Source of the DNA: Rhizophagus clarus
Lineage: Eukaryota; Glomeromycota; Glomeromycetes; Glomerales; Glomeraceae
Assembly (NCBI GenBank): GCA_015698045.1
Contig: BLAL01000334.1
Span: 744,001-808,000, forward strand
Direction of reading: 5' to 3'
Length of the DNA: 64,000 nucleotides
The notes below the pieces were generated by a model, which did not search any database, was not told where the DNA came from, and saw only the letters and a program-made list of their open reading frames with translations. Below are positions 48,301 through 60,371 of this stretch, in pieces. The number at the start of each line of letters is the position of its first letter. The first letter of the stretch is position 1. A program made the translations under genes and the position numbers.

Positions 48301-49876
48301 AACAGTTTATTTGTAAGTATTAAATGTTTTTATAAAAACCTGGTAGGAAACTTCTTGTTCGTTTAATGACAATTCCTGTGCTACACGTTTCGACATGCTT
48401 ACAGCTGCAACACGTCGAGGCTGTGTTATACCAATTATTCCAGGGTTATCTAAATATTAATATTATTATATATTTAAAAATAATAAAGAAATAGCGAACT
48501 TAAAGATAAAAGATTGTGATGATGATGATGATTGACATTTGCATACCACTATCCTTACTACCATATCCAGCTTCGTATAAAAACTGTGGTACTTGTGTTG
48601 TTTTGCCAGAACCAGTTTCACCACATATAATTACTACAGGATTATTGCTTATTGTTTCCATTATTATTTGTTCTTCAGCACAAATAGGAAGTTCCATCCT
48701 GGCTTCTTGTATTTCTTGGTTTCTTTTGACAGGAATATAGAAGGCCTTAAGAATAAAGAATTTGAGGTTAGAGAAGTTAGAAGAGTATTTGGTTGATGGA
48801 TAAAAAAATATAATCTTGGAATATCTAATTACCTTCTTAACAATTTTTTCATCATCACCTATACTTCCAATGGTAATATCAATTCCATCTTGAACTAAAC
48901 TTTGTTTTTCGACATCTTCCTTTTTCTGCCGTAAATTTGTAAGTTGTGATTGAGAAATCATACTATGTTTGTGTATAGTATTTTTATTTTCATCATCCTT
49001 TGGTTTAATGCCCATTTGCTCTGTTGCCCATTGTTTGAATGATTGCCCTTTTAGTTTTTCACTTATTGCAGCATCAGAGTTTTTAGTTTCTTTGTCGGAG
49101 TCATACTGAGAGTCTGAGCTATCAAAAGAATCTTCTTCTAACATTGGCTTTTGTATTGTCTTTACCTTAATAAGTTAAATAAACATAGAAGTTTCGGTTT
49201 TTTAATACTTAGTATATACTCATGAGAATTTTACAAATATTAATAAGTAAATTTACTTGGTTTTTCTTTATCTTCTTTTTCTTCTTTTTCTTAATAGGAA
49301 CTGTGAACTCTCCATCTGGAGCTCGTTTAAGGGCACTCCCCACAATAACACTTCGATTAACAATGTTTTGATCATTATTAAGTTCCTTAGAATCAGAAAG
49401 ATTGCTCGGAGAATTATCTTCGATAAACTTGGCACCGTTTCCGTTCATCACGTGATCCTCTTTCTCTTCTTCCTCTTTCTCTTCCCTTTCATTCACGAAC
49501 AAAGGGACGCTAAGATCAGATTGAGGTAATCCCAAACGTTTCTCATTATAAGCCTTACGAAGTCGTTCCTTCATGGTTTCTTTCTAACAAGCAATTATAA
49601 TTTCAATAACACATGATAAAACGAATTAATTAATAGGAATCCTTTTGGTCTTACCCTTCTACCCAAGTTTTTACTTGATTTCATCAATTCTGATGAAAAT
49701 GAAGATTTTGAAAGTTTTTCTATTAACATAACGCGTTCTTCTTTTTTAATTTTTTTCTCCTATAAAAAATTTTTTTTTTAAATCCGTTTAAATATTATTG
49801 AACCAAATTTATAAATCAGATAAATTTTATGACTAACAATGTATTTCTTTAGACGTTTCTTTTTTTTACTCGACAT
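45385..49876 (-). CDS. DHX37: DEAH-box RNA helicase, DHX37/Dhr1 (Ecm16) family
   Basis: Nucleolar helicase that in yeast and human releases U3 snoRNA during small-subunit ribosome assembly. Seventeen exons read from splice signals: 49838-49876, 49655-49759, 49257-49583, 48833-49165, 48547-48745, 48340-48449, 48040-48264, 47865-47978, 47706-47802, 47452-47628, 47313-47384, 46423-47243, 46237-46353, 46056-46169, 45744-45978, 45579-45666, 45385-45517; all phases fit, about 1101 aa. Lysine-rich start [13 protein letters not shown]; family motif [15 protein letters not shown]; motif [15 protein letters not shown] (~310); Ia [14 protein letters not shown] in IDEAHERS (~410); SAT in IIMSATLR (~455); [34 protein letters not shown] (~684); then the HA2/OB-fold region ending DRWIYGSI. 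Acidic inserts (DDDDDD) lie around residue 830. It appears intact. Confidence 0.95.
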
Positions 49877-50069
49877 TTTCTTTATCGTGGGATCCATTTC
49901 ACTAAATTTCGATTCTCTTTTCTAACTATCTGCTATACTAACTATAGCAGTTCTCGGAACACATCAGTTTCAAATGTTTTTTATCCAATAAAAGCTTTGA
50001 TTGCACATGTTCGTGAGAATGTTTGAGTAGCAAGCTAAGTCATCAGATCGATGATTCAGAACGTAGTGA
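49877..50069. promoter_or_regulatory. Short bidirectional promoter between DHX37 and CCDC6-like gene
   Basis: Only 193 bp separate the two divergent starts. It contains a perfect 8-bp dyad CTGCTATA-CTAAC-TATAGCAG (49930-49950) and a CCAAT box (ATCCAATAAAAG near 49,983). A shared promoter is inferred; no transcription start can be placed. Confidence 0.5.
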
Positions 50070-52445
50070 ATGAAATCCCAAGTCATGAACGAGGCAGAAT
50101 TATCGCAAGATCCAGCGCAGCTTCAGGTTCTTGTTCGCCAACAGGCGAAAGAATTGAAAGAGCTTCGAGAACAGTTGAATGCTAGTCATACAGAGAAAAT
50201 TTCGGTAAGTAATCGCGTCTACTTTCGGTGATTCTTTTAGCTTAGTTTTACTGCTATACGTTCTAGAAATGTTAATTATACGATTTAAATTTTGACTATC
50301 TAATTTCACACATATATTATAAATATATATACTTTTTGTCAATTTTATTCATCGAATTCTGTTTTTTGGTTTAATTTAAGGATCGCGCCAAAGCTCTGCA
50401 GCAAGTTGAACAAAGTGAAGAGAGCATTACCAAATCCCTTCAAGAACAATTAAACTATGTGAGAAATTTTTTCTAATTCGACTATATCCTGTCTAATATC
50501 TAATTATGAGCGCTTTTTTATCCCTTATTATTAAGGCAAGACAAGAAAAGGCAAACTTGGAAGCATCGATGGAAGCTCGCGCCAAATCATTTCAGAGTAC
50601 TTTGTCTAAATTACAAATTAATCAATGGTTAGTTTATAGAAAAGTTTCTTTTTTGTATATACTTTAGGTTTGAAACGTGAAGGATATATTGAATATTTCG
50701 TATTCTTTACGAGATGCATTCTTTATTATATTTTTTTCAGACGCGTTTTTTTAAAAAATGGATAGATTTTATATTGCAAAGTTTTAGAGGAAATTTACTG
50801 AAATTTAGGGATTAATAAATTTAAAATTATTAGTGAAGTCAATTCAGAAGTGCCACCTTCACCAATTTCCACTGATACGCAAAAATTAGCTTTGGAATCG
50901 GAAGATCCAATCGTTTTAAAACAGGAACTTCAAAACGCATACGAACGTATTCGACAACAGGAATTAGATATTAAGAAACTCAAGTTTGAAGTTGAAATGG
51001 AACAGGGGCATGTCAATATTTTGAGACATGATAATCAAATGTTAAGACGGATGACAGTCGACATGGTAAGTAGTTTGTGGTGGTGTCGTGATATCTTCAA
51101 TTGTTAAATTAATTAAATTAATGTATTTTATACATAATAAATTCCCTTTATAGCATGCATCCGCTGAACAAGAAGAAGAATACATTTCAAATAAGTTACT
51201 GAAACGTATTTCAGGACTTAAGAAAGAGAAAGGTGAATTACTTCTCCAAGTCGAACAAGAGGAGGAATATCTTACCAATACTTTACAAAAGAAACTGAAC
51301 CAAGTAAGTTCAATATAAAATTACCATAATAACAATAATTATTTAAATTAAATTATGAATTATACGATGTTTGTTCAGTTACAAAAAGAAAAAATTGATA
51401 TGGAAAATGCTCTTGAACAAGAACAAGAGTATATTGTTAATCGACTTCAAAAGCAACTTGATTCATTACGTCAGCAGCAAACGTATCATCCACATCATTC
51501 ACGCGAGAATAGCACTTCTTCAACTTCTAATCCCGGAAATATCACTCCTTTGCCACCTGCATCTCCTTCTTCGACGTAAGTGGTTCTTTTTCTTTATATT
51601 TGCAAACGTGGTTGCTTATAATTAAAGCATTTTCATATTAAAAGTCACAAAAAGTGGATAACTGCGCATTCTTCTTCTCCAACTTCTCCTGATTTTGGTC
51701 TTGCTTCTCCTGGTGTAGTAGAAGTACTTAAAGCAGAAATTAACACGCTTAGGACTAAAATTTCAGAGATGGAAAAAGAATGTGAGCTTTTTTAATAAAT
51801 TTGGAATATAAATATCTATTTGATTAAATATAAAACTTTTCGTGTTAGATATTGCGAAATCCAGTCAAGCAACTCGATTAAAGAATGAATTAATTGAATT
51901 GAGAAAGAAATCCGGATTACCAGTAGAAGATTTATTGACAGAAGAGCCGTAAGTTGGAGGTTCTAATTTGTGCAACCGCTCCTAATATATGTACAAATAT
52001 TTACTCAATTTATTTTTTCTCTTCAGTGTTCCCGCTTTTCTAAGACATAATAACAATCCGAGAAATGTAAGTAATTCTACTTGGTTTCTTTTTGCCATGG
52101 ATGTGTTTGTCTTTTGACTACGTTTTAATCTTTGTAGACGCGGAGATCCAACTCGAATACGCACAATTCGACACCAAACCTTGTTCGAGGTCGATCTGTG
52201 TCTGCAGGCGATGTTAAATCTGTGCTTCCAAATGCAGTTGGTTTAGGTTCACAGGGTAGTATCCAAGTCTCACGGTCACGTAGCGGTAACTGTTAACTTT
52301 TAAGATTTTTATATATATAAAAATAAGTTCAGTTTTTTATTCGTCGCAATTTTTAGTGTCAGCAACTCTCAATCAAGCACCTAGTATTGGAAACTCATCC
52401 CAGTCGGTATCTTTATCATCACCAAGCGGTCCTTCCCAGGATTAA
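50070..52445 (+). CDS. CCDC6-like coiled-coil protein (DUF2046)
   Basis: Homologue of the human coiled-coil protein CCDC6/H4, a phosphoprotein linked to DNA-damage signalling; its role in fungi is unknown. Eleven exons: 50070-50204, 50381-50458, 50536-50627, 50834-51065, 51154-51303, 51379-51575, 51645-51781, 51849-51948, 52027-52066, 52138-52285, 52357-52445; all phases agree, about 465 aa (human CCDC6 is of similar length). The family signature is clear: EQEEEYISNKLLKRI, LKKEKGELLLQVEQEEEYL, KLNQLQKEKIDMENALEQEQ, EYIVNRLQKQLDSL. Coiled coil spans most of ~1-250 and ~290-340; the rest is Ser/Pro/Thr-rich and ends SSPSGPSQD. The start is the first ATG after an in-frame TGA at 50067; a second ATG lies five codons on. 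Confidence 0.93.
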
Positions 52446-53411
52446 TTTATCTTAATAATAATATCCCAGTTTAGAATTTTTTACTTAAAACCCGATGTTA
52501 TCTTAGGGAGTTGTTGGTTTTGTGTACATATTTTTAATGCCTTTTTTAAAGGAATCGAGAGATGAAGAAACGAGGTATTAAGATGAATTATAGCATATCA
52601 GCACCTCCTTCTATCTTAGCAAAATAATAGAACAATTAGTATAATTTATTTTGCTAAAAGATCTACGATACACAAAAAGTTATCACTACACAGTAACATT
52701 CTTTCAATATCGTAGAATTTATATCGAGATGGTGAACAAATTTACAATTTATCTCAAGCTAATATCATTTTAAATGTATAATTGATTCAGCTTTTTCTTG
52801 TATTTTAACATAGTGAAATAATTTACTAAATTCAAATATTAAATGTTTCGAATGAATTTTAATAGTTTATCATATTTGGTCGTATCACGTGATAACCGAT
52901 TCGAATTTATATTAGTGAACTAAAAGGAAATTTTTGCCGACGATCTCGCGAAAGTATTATGCACTCTAAAAATTAGTGCTATAATGGACATGCATGATGC
53001 ATCCTTGCATGCATAATTAATGCAAATCATGTATGACAGCATAAAAATATTGACATTATAATTGGTTCCTTCTCATGTTACAATTTTATTTTTTTTTCGG
53101 TCCGGTTTTTTCGCGCCAAACTCTAAATTAAAGATGCCTTTTATAGTAAAATGTTAATTAAAGAATGGATGGATTTTACCATTCAAACCGATTTTCAAAT
53201 CATAAATAAATGTATTTTGTAATTAATATTTATATTTTGTAACTAGAAATCATAATATGCTTGCGTTTAAGGTATAATTTTCTCTCTTTTTCTTTTTCTT
53301 TATTGTCTTTTCTTAACGAAATTTCGCATTTTTAATTTACAGAAAGTTAATTCGTTATATGTATGCTTTCTGCGACGATAAATCAAGATATATATAATCC
53401 AAAGCTAAGTG
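52446..53411. other. Intergenic with a perfect CACGTG palindrome
   Basis: Holds the 3' UTR of the CCDC6-like gene and the upstream region of the kinase-like gene. TATCACGTGATA at 52883-52894 is a perfect 12-bp palindrome of the E-box type bound by bHLH factors; near 52,990-53,030 GCATGATGCATCCTTGCATGC has overlapping GCATGC-like palindromes. A T/C-rich tract at 53,278-53,315 precedes the gene, as in many fungal promoters. Confidence 0.4.
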
Positions 53412-55438
53412 ATGGAAGTGGAATTTAAACATTCGGATTTTATTCCGGCACATACGACATCAAGTTCGATAGATGATACAGAATTGGAACAAAGACTTGA
53501 GTTATATGGACTTTGTAAAGAATGTCAACATCCAAAACTAAACGAAGAATGGTGTTCAAAATGTAATAATGAAAGATTTGAAGTAAGATTTGATACATGG
53601 ACAAGTGGAAATAAAGATATTGATAAATTTATTTCTACTGTACAATTAACTGCTACAAATTATTCTCAAATATTGGAATGGATTCCATGGAAGCGTTTAA
53701 TGGAGATTGTACATATTGGAATTGGTAGATTTGGATCCGCTTATTCTGTTAGATGGTTAGATGGATATGTTACTCATTGGGACAATACAAAACAAGAATG
53801 GGGAAGAAGTGAGTCCGGAAAAAAATTTTATGTTAAAGTCCTTCAAGGTTTATCAACTGACTTCGCAAATTTTGTTAATGAGGTGAATATTCACGTGATT
53901 CCTTGTGAATTCTTTTTTCTAATTAGTTAATGTCTTGATTTGATCGTTTTCTTTAGTTGTTGTCACATCAAAATGGTAAAAATGGACTGATTCGATGTTA
54001 CGGAATAACACAAGATCCAGCCACAAAGGATTACGCATTAGTTATTCGTTGCATTGAACGAGACATGAAAAGCTATTTATACAGTTCTCTTCCATATCCT
54101 GAATATGATTGGAAGACAAAACTAGAAATTCTCGCAGATATCGCCTCGGTTCTTCATCGCATTCATGATGCAGGTTTCGTTCACAGGAATCTTCACACGG
54201 GGAATTTAAGACGTCTAATGAATAGCACAATATTAACCGAGATAAACTTGAATAGTCGAGGTGACGATTCACCGACACTATCACATTCGAACGGAGTTTA
54301 TGGAGTTCTTCCTTATATTGCACCAGAAGTCTTACGAGGAGGCCCAATCAATAAAGCAGCAGATATATATAGTCTTGGTGTAATTATGTGGGAAGTAGCA
54401 GTCCAAAGACCACCATTTGATTTAAACGCTCATGATAAATTATTGGCCCAAAGGATTTGTTGTGGATTAAGACCTCATATTAACAATTCAATGCCAAAAT
54501 CTTTGGCTAAACTAATTAAAAGATGTTGGGATGCAAATCCATTAAATCGTCCCGAAGCTGAAGAAGTTTATATTTGGGTACAATGGTGGTTAGATTTATG
54601 TAATGATTCTACTTCTGATATTGCGGCAGAATTTAATATTGTTGATGGTGAAAGAAAACAAAAGGATGGAAATTTTTTTACACATCCTGAAGCTATTTAC
54701 ACGAAACGTTTTTTGGATTTCCCAAATTTACCTGAGCCTGAAAATTTTTCTCCCGATACTTTTCATCAAATGGTTTCTTTGTGTGCAAGACGTCAGCATA
54801 CTTTGGATTCTGACAGTCATTGGAATGCTAGTAATAACTCGGATATTTTTGGTAAGTAATTAATTAGAGGTTTTTCGTTCGAATAATTTTAATTTAATAC
54901 GAATTTTTGGTTCGAATAGACTTTGAGTCGCAATTATCGCGTCCACCTTCAACTTATGCGGAAAATAACAAGGACAATCAAATTCTCACCCCGCCTCCTC
55001 ATAAGATCAAAAGAGATATCTCACTAGAATATAGCATTCCAGGAGCATTTATCGGTAATGATACTTTTCTTTCATTATATAAATTATATAAATTACATGT
55101 TTACCTGACATACGTATATTTCATAAATATAGGTGACAATATAGAAATAATTGACAATTGGGATGGTAAATATATTTGTTTATTATATTTATTATATTAA
55201 AATGAAATCTAATTTTCCTCTTTTGAATTTTAATACAGATGTTGAAGTATATATTCATTATGTTGTAATGATTCTTATACCAAATGCATTTACAATTATT
55301 TTCCCAGATATTACAAAACATTATAAAGGTTTACCATTTTATATCAGAATTAGTTTTCTATCATTAATGTTTTACTCAATTTTTGCTTCTATATGGAGTC
55401 TTATTAGATTATTTCTTCTTTTTTTATTTCTTTATTAA
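53412..55438 (+). CDS. Protein kinase-like protein (predicted pseudokinase) with C-terminal membrane anchor
   Basis: Kinase-fold protein of the large Glomeromycotina family with an N-terminal CKEC...WCSKC motif. Exons: 53412-53882, 53957-54851, 54920-55054, 55133-55165, 55239-55438; phases agree, about 577 aa. N-terminal Cys pairs (~residues 37-56) may bind zinc, followed by TWTSGNKDIDKFI and LEWIPW. Kinase landmarks: glycine loop IGIGRFGSAY (~103), Lys in FYVKVL (~141), catalytic loop HRNLHTGN (~230), APE in YIAPEVLRGG, then DIYSLGVIMWEV. The HRD aspartate is Asn and the DFG motif is replaced by EINLNSRG, so catalysis is probably lost. The last exon codes two hydrophobic segments (MILIPNAFTIIF and ISFLSLMFYSIFASI...), an unusual tail anchor. 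Codon 53409 is GTG; ATG 53412 is the start used here. A CACGTG lies in intron 1. Confidence 0.9.
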
Positions 55439-55716
55439 CAAATAATTAGAAAATTTTTTAAAATGTTGTATATTAATTAATATAATCTTTAAATGAAGTT
55501 TATATAATCTTAGACATTGTTCTGATCAACGTAAAATTGATAATTTTGTCAAGACACGTGATTCAAAAATTAAAAAAAAATACGCTTTAAATCTCGTTAA
55601 AAAGAAAGATTCGTTTTTTACTTGTTTGAACTTCCTTTTTTAACGTATTTATTTTCTAAATAAAAACTACAGAAAATTCTTTCCTTGCTCGTGACCTTTG
55701 TTTACTATTTGACGCA
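55439..55716. promoter_or_regulatory. Upstream region of MRG15/Eaf3 gene
   Basis: A 278-bp gap with a CACGTG (55555-55560, GACACGTGATTC) 160 bp before the start codon, the same core as at 52,886. The T/A-rich stretch from 55,570 to 55,680 is otherwise plain. Confidence 0.35.
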
Positions 55717-56724
55717 ATGGCTTCAATACTTTCCGATGGTTCTTTAACCGATGTGTCCTCGTCGAGTTCACCTTCGTCAGGGTCATATGATAGTTCGGGA
55801 AATTCTTCACCTAATGTAACATTACGATATCAGAAAGGAGAAGAAGCACTATGTTACCATGGTCCTACAGTATATATAGCTCAAATCCTGGATACGAGAA
55901 TAATATACACTAGTAAAGTTGGGGAAGTAGGCCCACAGTATCATGTACATTATAAAGGATGGAATAAGAAATGGGATGAATGGGTACCTGAATCAAGGTT
56001 ACTCAAAAAGACACAAGAAAATATAGAAATGTATATGGTGCCAAAGAAGCATGTCATGGTTGAATCATCAGAACAAGATTCAGCCGATAATATTGTTGAT
56101 AATAATAACAATAATAAAAGGAGGTTTAAAGAAGATGAAAGTGATCTAGAAGGAGGAGATAAGAAAAATCAAAAATTACGCTCAAAAAGAATTAGATTAT
56201 CCGTTGATGTAAAGATTGAAGAGAAAGTCAGGATGGTTGATGAATGGCAGTGGATAACTAAAAATCAATTGATTATACATCCACTGCCAAGAGAAAAGAC
56301 TGTTGATGACATTTTAAAGGAATTTTTGGATTGGTATTTGGAAAAATTAAGAGAATGTAATAAAATCACCAAACAACAAGAATTGGATGTAGACGATGAT
56401 GTAGAAGATTTTAAAGAATTCTTTAATGAAGCTCTCCCAATTTATCTTCTTTATCGTTTTGAACGACAACAATTTGTTGAAATGGTAGAAAAATATCCTG
56501 AGCTTCCTTATTCTTCAATTTATGGGGCAGAACATTTAATGCGTCTTATTGTAAAAATACCAGATCTCGTATTTTCTGTACAAATGAAAGAAGAGAAAGC
56601 CGAGGAAATACAAATGTTGGTTAGGGAGATAGCAGAATTCATACAGCTTAAATGTAAAAGTTATTACGCTATTCAATATGAACCTGCTGATCCTGCTTAT
56701 ATTAGAATTATTTGGGAATATTAA
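55717..56724 (+). CDS. EAF3: MRG15/Eaf3-type chromodomain protein
   Basis: Chromatin reader of NuA4 acetyltransferase and Rpd3S-type deacetylase complexes that binds methylated H3K36. A single exon of 335 aa, close to family length. The Ser-rich N-terminus (~1-35) precedes a chromo barrel (~38-110: KGEEALCYHGPTVYIAQIL, YHVHYKGWNKKWDEWVPESR with the aromatic Tyr/Trp cage residues), a linker with Asn run and KR-rich nuclear signal (KKNQKLRSKRIRL ~148), then the MRG domain (~165-335: WITKNQLIIHPLPREKTVDD, ALPIYLLYRFERQQF, YGAEHLMRLIVKIPDLV, ending YEPADPAYIRIIWEY). It is intronless although every neighbouring gene has introns. It is on the same strand as, and 278 bp after, the kinase-like gene. 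Confidence 0.95.
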   Translation: MASILSDGSLTDVSSSSSPSSGSYDSSGNSSPNVTLRYQKGEEALCYHGPTVYIAQILDTRIIYTSKVGEVGPQYHVHYKGWNKKWDEWVPESRLLKKTQENIEMYMVPKKHVMVESSEQDSADNIVDNNNNNKRRFKEDESDLEGGDKKNQKLRSKRIRLSVDVKIEEKVRMVDEWQWITKNQLIIHPLPREKTVDDILKEFLDWYLEKLRECNKITKQQELDVDDDVEDFKEFFNEALPIYLLYRFERQQFVEMVEKYPELPYSSIYGAEHLMRLIVKIPDLVFSVQMKEEKAEEIQMLVREIAEFIQLKCKSYYAIQYEPADPAYIRIIWEY

Positions 56725-57880
56725 CGGAAAGGTTAATGAGAAGGGTGTAACAAAGAGATTCAAGGAAAAGTATCAGAAGATAAATTCGTAGGTGCCAATT
56801 TGTTAGCATATTGTGAATGATCTTTTGTACTGTATATATTTTTCTTTTTTTTTATTTTGCAATTTTTATTTTGTATTCTGCTTTAGTAATTAATGTATTT
56901 TAATTCTTTTCTTTTTGTGTTTAGCAATATGCAATATAAGAGTTTATAACAAGCAGAAATATTTTTTATTAAAGAAATAAAATCCACCCAAAAAAATTTC
57001 TGAAACATTATATAACACCTCAAATTTCACAGAAACCTATAATACTATATATATCATATACTGATTCAAACCAAAATAATACATATTACAAATAGTAATA
57101 TGATTTTAATATAATTGTAATGTAATTCCAATTATATTTTCAATAAAAATTTCAATATGTTTAATGTAATTTTTATAAAATTTAATATGATTTTATTCAT
57201 AGATATAAATAATTCTAGAAGTATATTAAAACCACTTTATATAATGAAATTATATTGGAAAAAATTGATTATTTTAGCAGTTTTTAAGAATTTATAATAC
57301 TAAAAATTACCAAATATAAAGTATCTAGTTAATCTAGGGAACAGATAAATAAATAAGGGGGGATTAACTTAAGATTACACAAACCATAGTCATAAGATTA
57401 AAACTGAAGCCTATAGTAATTTTATAAGTAACTATATTAAAATATCAAAAATACTCATATTTAAAGTGATAGATGGACTAATAATCAATATGGTCTATGA
57501 AAAAAAATTATTTTCCAAAAATGACAAAATCTGAAACTATACAAATCTATAATTTTTGTCAAAATTTCACTTTTATATCTTTTAAAAAACTTGATTAACG
57601 CTATTTGAAATACCTTAAAATTATATAAAAATTTATTAAATACTTGAAAATAATACACAATTAAAGAAGAAAACACTATTTTAAAGTGTTTTAAGTAAAA
57701 AAAATTTATAACTTTTTATTAAAATCTCAAAAAAAAAGTTGTAATTTCTAACTTTCTATTATCATGTAATAAAAACATAAAAATAAGAAAGAAATTAACC
57801 AGTGGTCCAATTTGAATGAAAAAACTTTGCCTATACTTTACAGAAACTTAAAAATTCTAAACAATGATGAATTGATATTG
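56725..57880. other. AT-rich intergenic region
   Basis: 3' flank of the MRG15 gene (T-run at 56,841-56,852) followed by plain A/T-rich DNA; no gene recognised. Confidence 0.45.
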
Positions 57881-57884
57881 TAAT

Positions 57885-58570
57885 GATATTAAATATACAT
57901 CATAACAATATCAATTTGCAAATGATATCATTATGATATCAAAATGATATCGATACATTATTGATTGGATATATCAAAATGATATCGTAAAGATATTTAC
58001 TTAAAGAAATATCTAATCGATATCATATTCATATTGTTATAATAATAATTTTTTAAAAAAATGTGAAACAAAAATAATATCAATATAATATCATATCGAT
58101 ATGTATTCAGTATCATTATGACATCATAAAAACATCATCTTATAAATATCAAATTAACATCAATTCACTATTGGCAATATAACGAATCAACATCATTTTG
58201 ATATAGTTAAACAATAATAAAATTTTTAAAAAATGTGATACAAACACGATATCAATATAATATCGTATCGATATGTATTTAGTATCAATACGACATTATA
58301 AAAACATTATCTTATAAATATCAAATCAACATCAATTTGATATTGGTAATATAACGAATTGATATCATTTTGATATAATTAAACAATAATAAAATTTTTA
58401 AAAAATATGAAATAAATATAATATCGATATGATATCGTATCGATATGCATTAAGTATGAATATGATATTGTAAAAACATCATTTTATAAATATCAAATTA
58501 ACATCATATCAATATTGGCAATATAACAAATGTATCAACATCATTTTGATATAGTTAAACAATAAATAGT
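57885..58570. repeat. ~172-bp satellite rich in GATATC, about three to four copies
   Basis: The unit contains AATAATAAAATTTTTAAAAA, ATGTGATACAAA, ATATCAATATAATATCGTAT and CGATATG; its AAAATTTTT landmark recurs near 58,047, 58,220 and 58,392. Many GATATC/CGATATCG words make it internally palindromic. No coding content. Confidence 0.75.
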
Positions 58571-59815
58571 ATATTTTCAGATCGTTTAGTTTAATATTAA
58601 ATTGAAATATTTTAATAATTTGTAATCTAATTAAAAAAAGTATAATTTAATTATACACATTTGCTTTTAGCTAGTAGTGGTATCATAATAGTTATTATTG
58701 TAAAATGTGTACAAAAAAAGAAATAAAATTTTTTTTTAATTGATATTTCAAAAATATCATATTAAAAATTTAGATCTTTGATACGACTAATGCTACCTGT
58801 TCCAAATTATTGATGAGTTGTTACTGTAAAAAATCAAAAAAAGTAAAAAAAAAGCAGACTGTCAAATTATTTATATGAAATGTGGAAAAGTGATAAGAAT
58901 GGAAGTCAATAGAATAGTTGAGAGAACTGAATTATAATTTATTAACAAAATTATTTATAAATTTATTTTCTATACATTTGCCATTTAATAGTTTCATTTT
59001 CTAATTTATTTTCTATTTCTATTATTTGGTTTAACTTTTGTTGATATAATTCTACAGCAAATATTTTTTGTTATTTTAATTGTGTAATTTCTAAATAAAT
59101 ATTAGTAATCGATAATGTTATTATTTATAAATAATAATTATAATTACCTTTATCTTTATTTTAATCGTTTTGATTAAAGAGTTGACCTAAACTAATTTTT
59201 TGATTAGAAACCAGATAACAACCGAATACAATTATATACTTCACAAATCCTTTTATTAAACCCTCCAAAAAAATAAATAAAAAAAAAAAAGATATGTATA
59301 AAAAAAAAATAAAAAAGCTATCTAAAAGATCTGAAAAACTAAGACGAACCTAGTAATCACTCTAAGCAGTTTTAAAGTATTCACTCATCTTATCTCTCTT
59401 TCTTTTATTGTTTGAAAAAGATTTATTTTTCTTTCTTTTAACTTATTTTTGCTTCTTCGGTGAACCATTTTCCATCATTTGTAAGTTATAAATTGAAGGG
59501 AAAGGTATTTAGGAATTTTTTAGAAAAAAAAGAAAGAAATTTCTTATCGAAGTAATTTAGATTATTTTATTAACAATATGTTACTTTATTTAGTAATAGA
59601 ACATTCAAGGTTAAGATCAAATGTACACTAAATATTGTGTAAATGAGGATACACACCAACACACGTTACATAATTCAAATTATTTATACAAAGAGTAATC
59701 TAAACGTCTCCCAAATTTTTTTTTAATTAAAAACATTAAGATGTGATGTTTAGAATAATGGTCAATTTACTTGTAAAAACTTACTAAATTTATTATCATT
59801 ATAAAATACATAATT
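58571..59815. other. AT-rich region without genes
   Basis: No frame is credible. Text such as AGACGAACCTAGTAATCACTC near 59,342 and T/C-rich tracts near 59,390-59,460 resemble remnants of the intron-like arrays but are too diverged to define. Confidence 0.4.
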
Positions 59816-60286
59816 TTATAAAAAAATTAGGCATAAGCTTTTACTAGAAGGAGGATTATATGCTGAATTTAATTTTTGAAGAAAATCCAGAAAAAATGGT
59901 GATTCGACTATTCGAAATGATACACCACAACAGATAAAAAACCTCATTAGCGTTTTATCGATTCTATCAGATTTTCTTTTTGGAAGTGGCTGATCTTTAT
60001 CATGAAATTTATTTAATGTTAATTGGCCATTAATTTTCATTTTTTTTGGCGTTTTCTTTAAAGTTATATTGATACATTCGTATAACATTTTCTGGAGCTT
60101 TCATACAGTGGTTAGCAAGGTGATTCTTAAGAAGAAAAGTTTTGCCCCTGCTGTATTTTAAATTACAATAAGTGCATACAGCACTCGCGTGTCTCTGTGA
60201 ATCACGTTCCCTTCTAAATAATGTTGCCATACATCGTCTTTTGGTTTACCTCTTTTGAGAAGTTTAAGTTTGAAAGGCAAATCCAT
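59816..60286 (-). pseudogene. hAT transposase N-terminal remnant (BED zinc finger)
   Basis: Minus strand: MDLPFKLKLLKRGKPKDDVWQ begins at 60286, and a one-base frame change follows near 60,225 into RRERDSQRHASAVCTYCNLK, then LLKNHLANHC. CxxC...HxxxxC with a preceding Trp is the BED finger of hAT transposases. After another frame change (~60,060) the sequence GQLTLNKFHDKDQPLPKRKS and DRIDKTLMRFFICCGVSFRI-VESPFF matches the helical region that follows the finger in hAT proteins (FICCGIPFRIVENPFF in relatives). The rest, including the catalytic domain, is missing. Confidence 0.75.
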
Positions 60287-60371
60287 TTTGTGTAAGACTA
60301 GAAGAAAAAAATATATATATCTGAAATAAAAAAATTAAAGAAATTAAAAAGAATTTGCACATTTTCAAAAA

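Noticed and set aside
48047-48796. + frames of 67-89 aa
   Set aside because: Antisense to DHX37 exons; no independent support.
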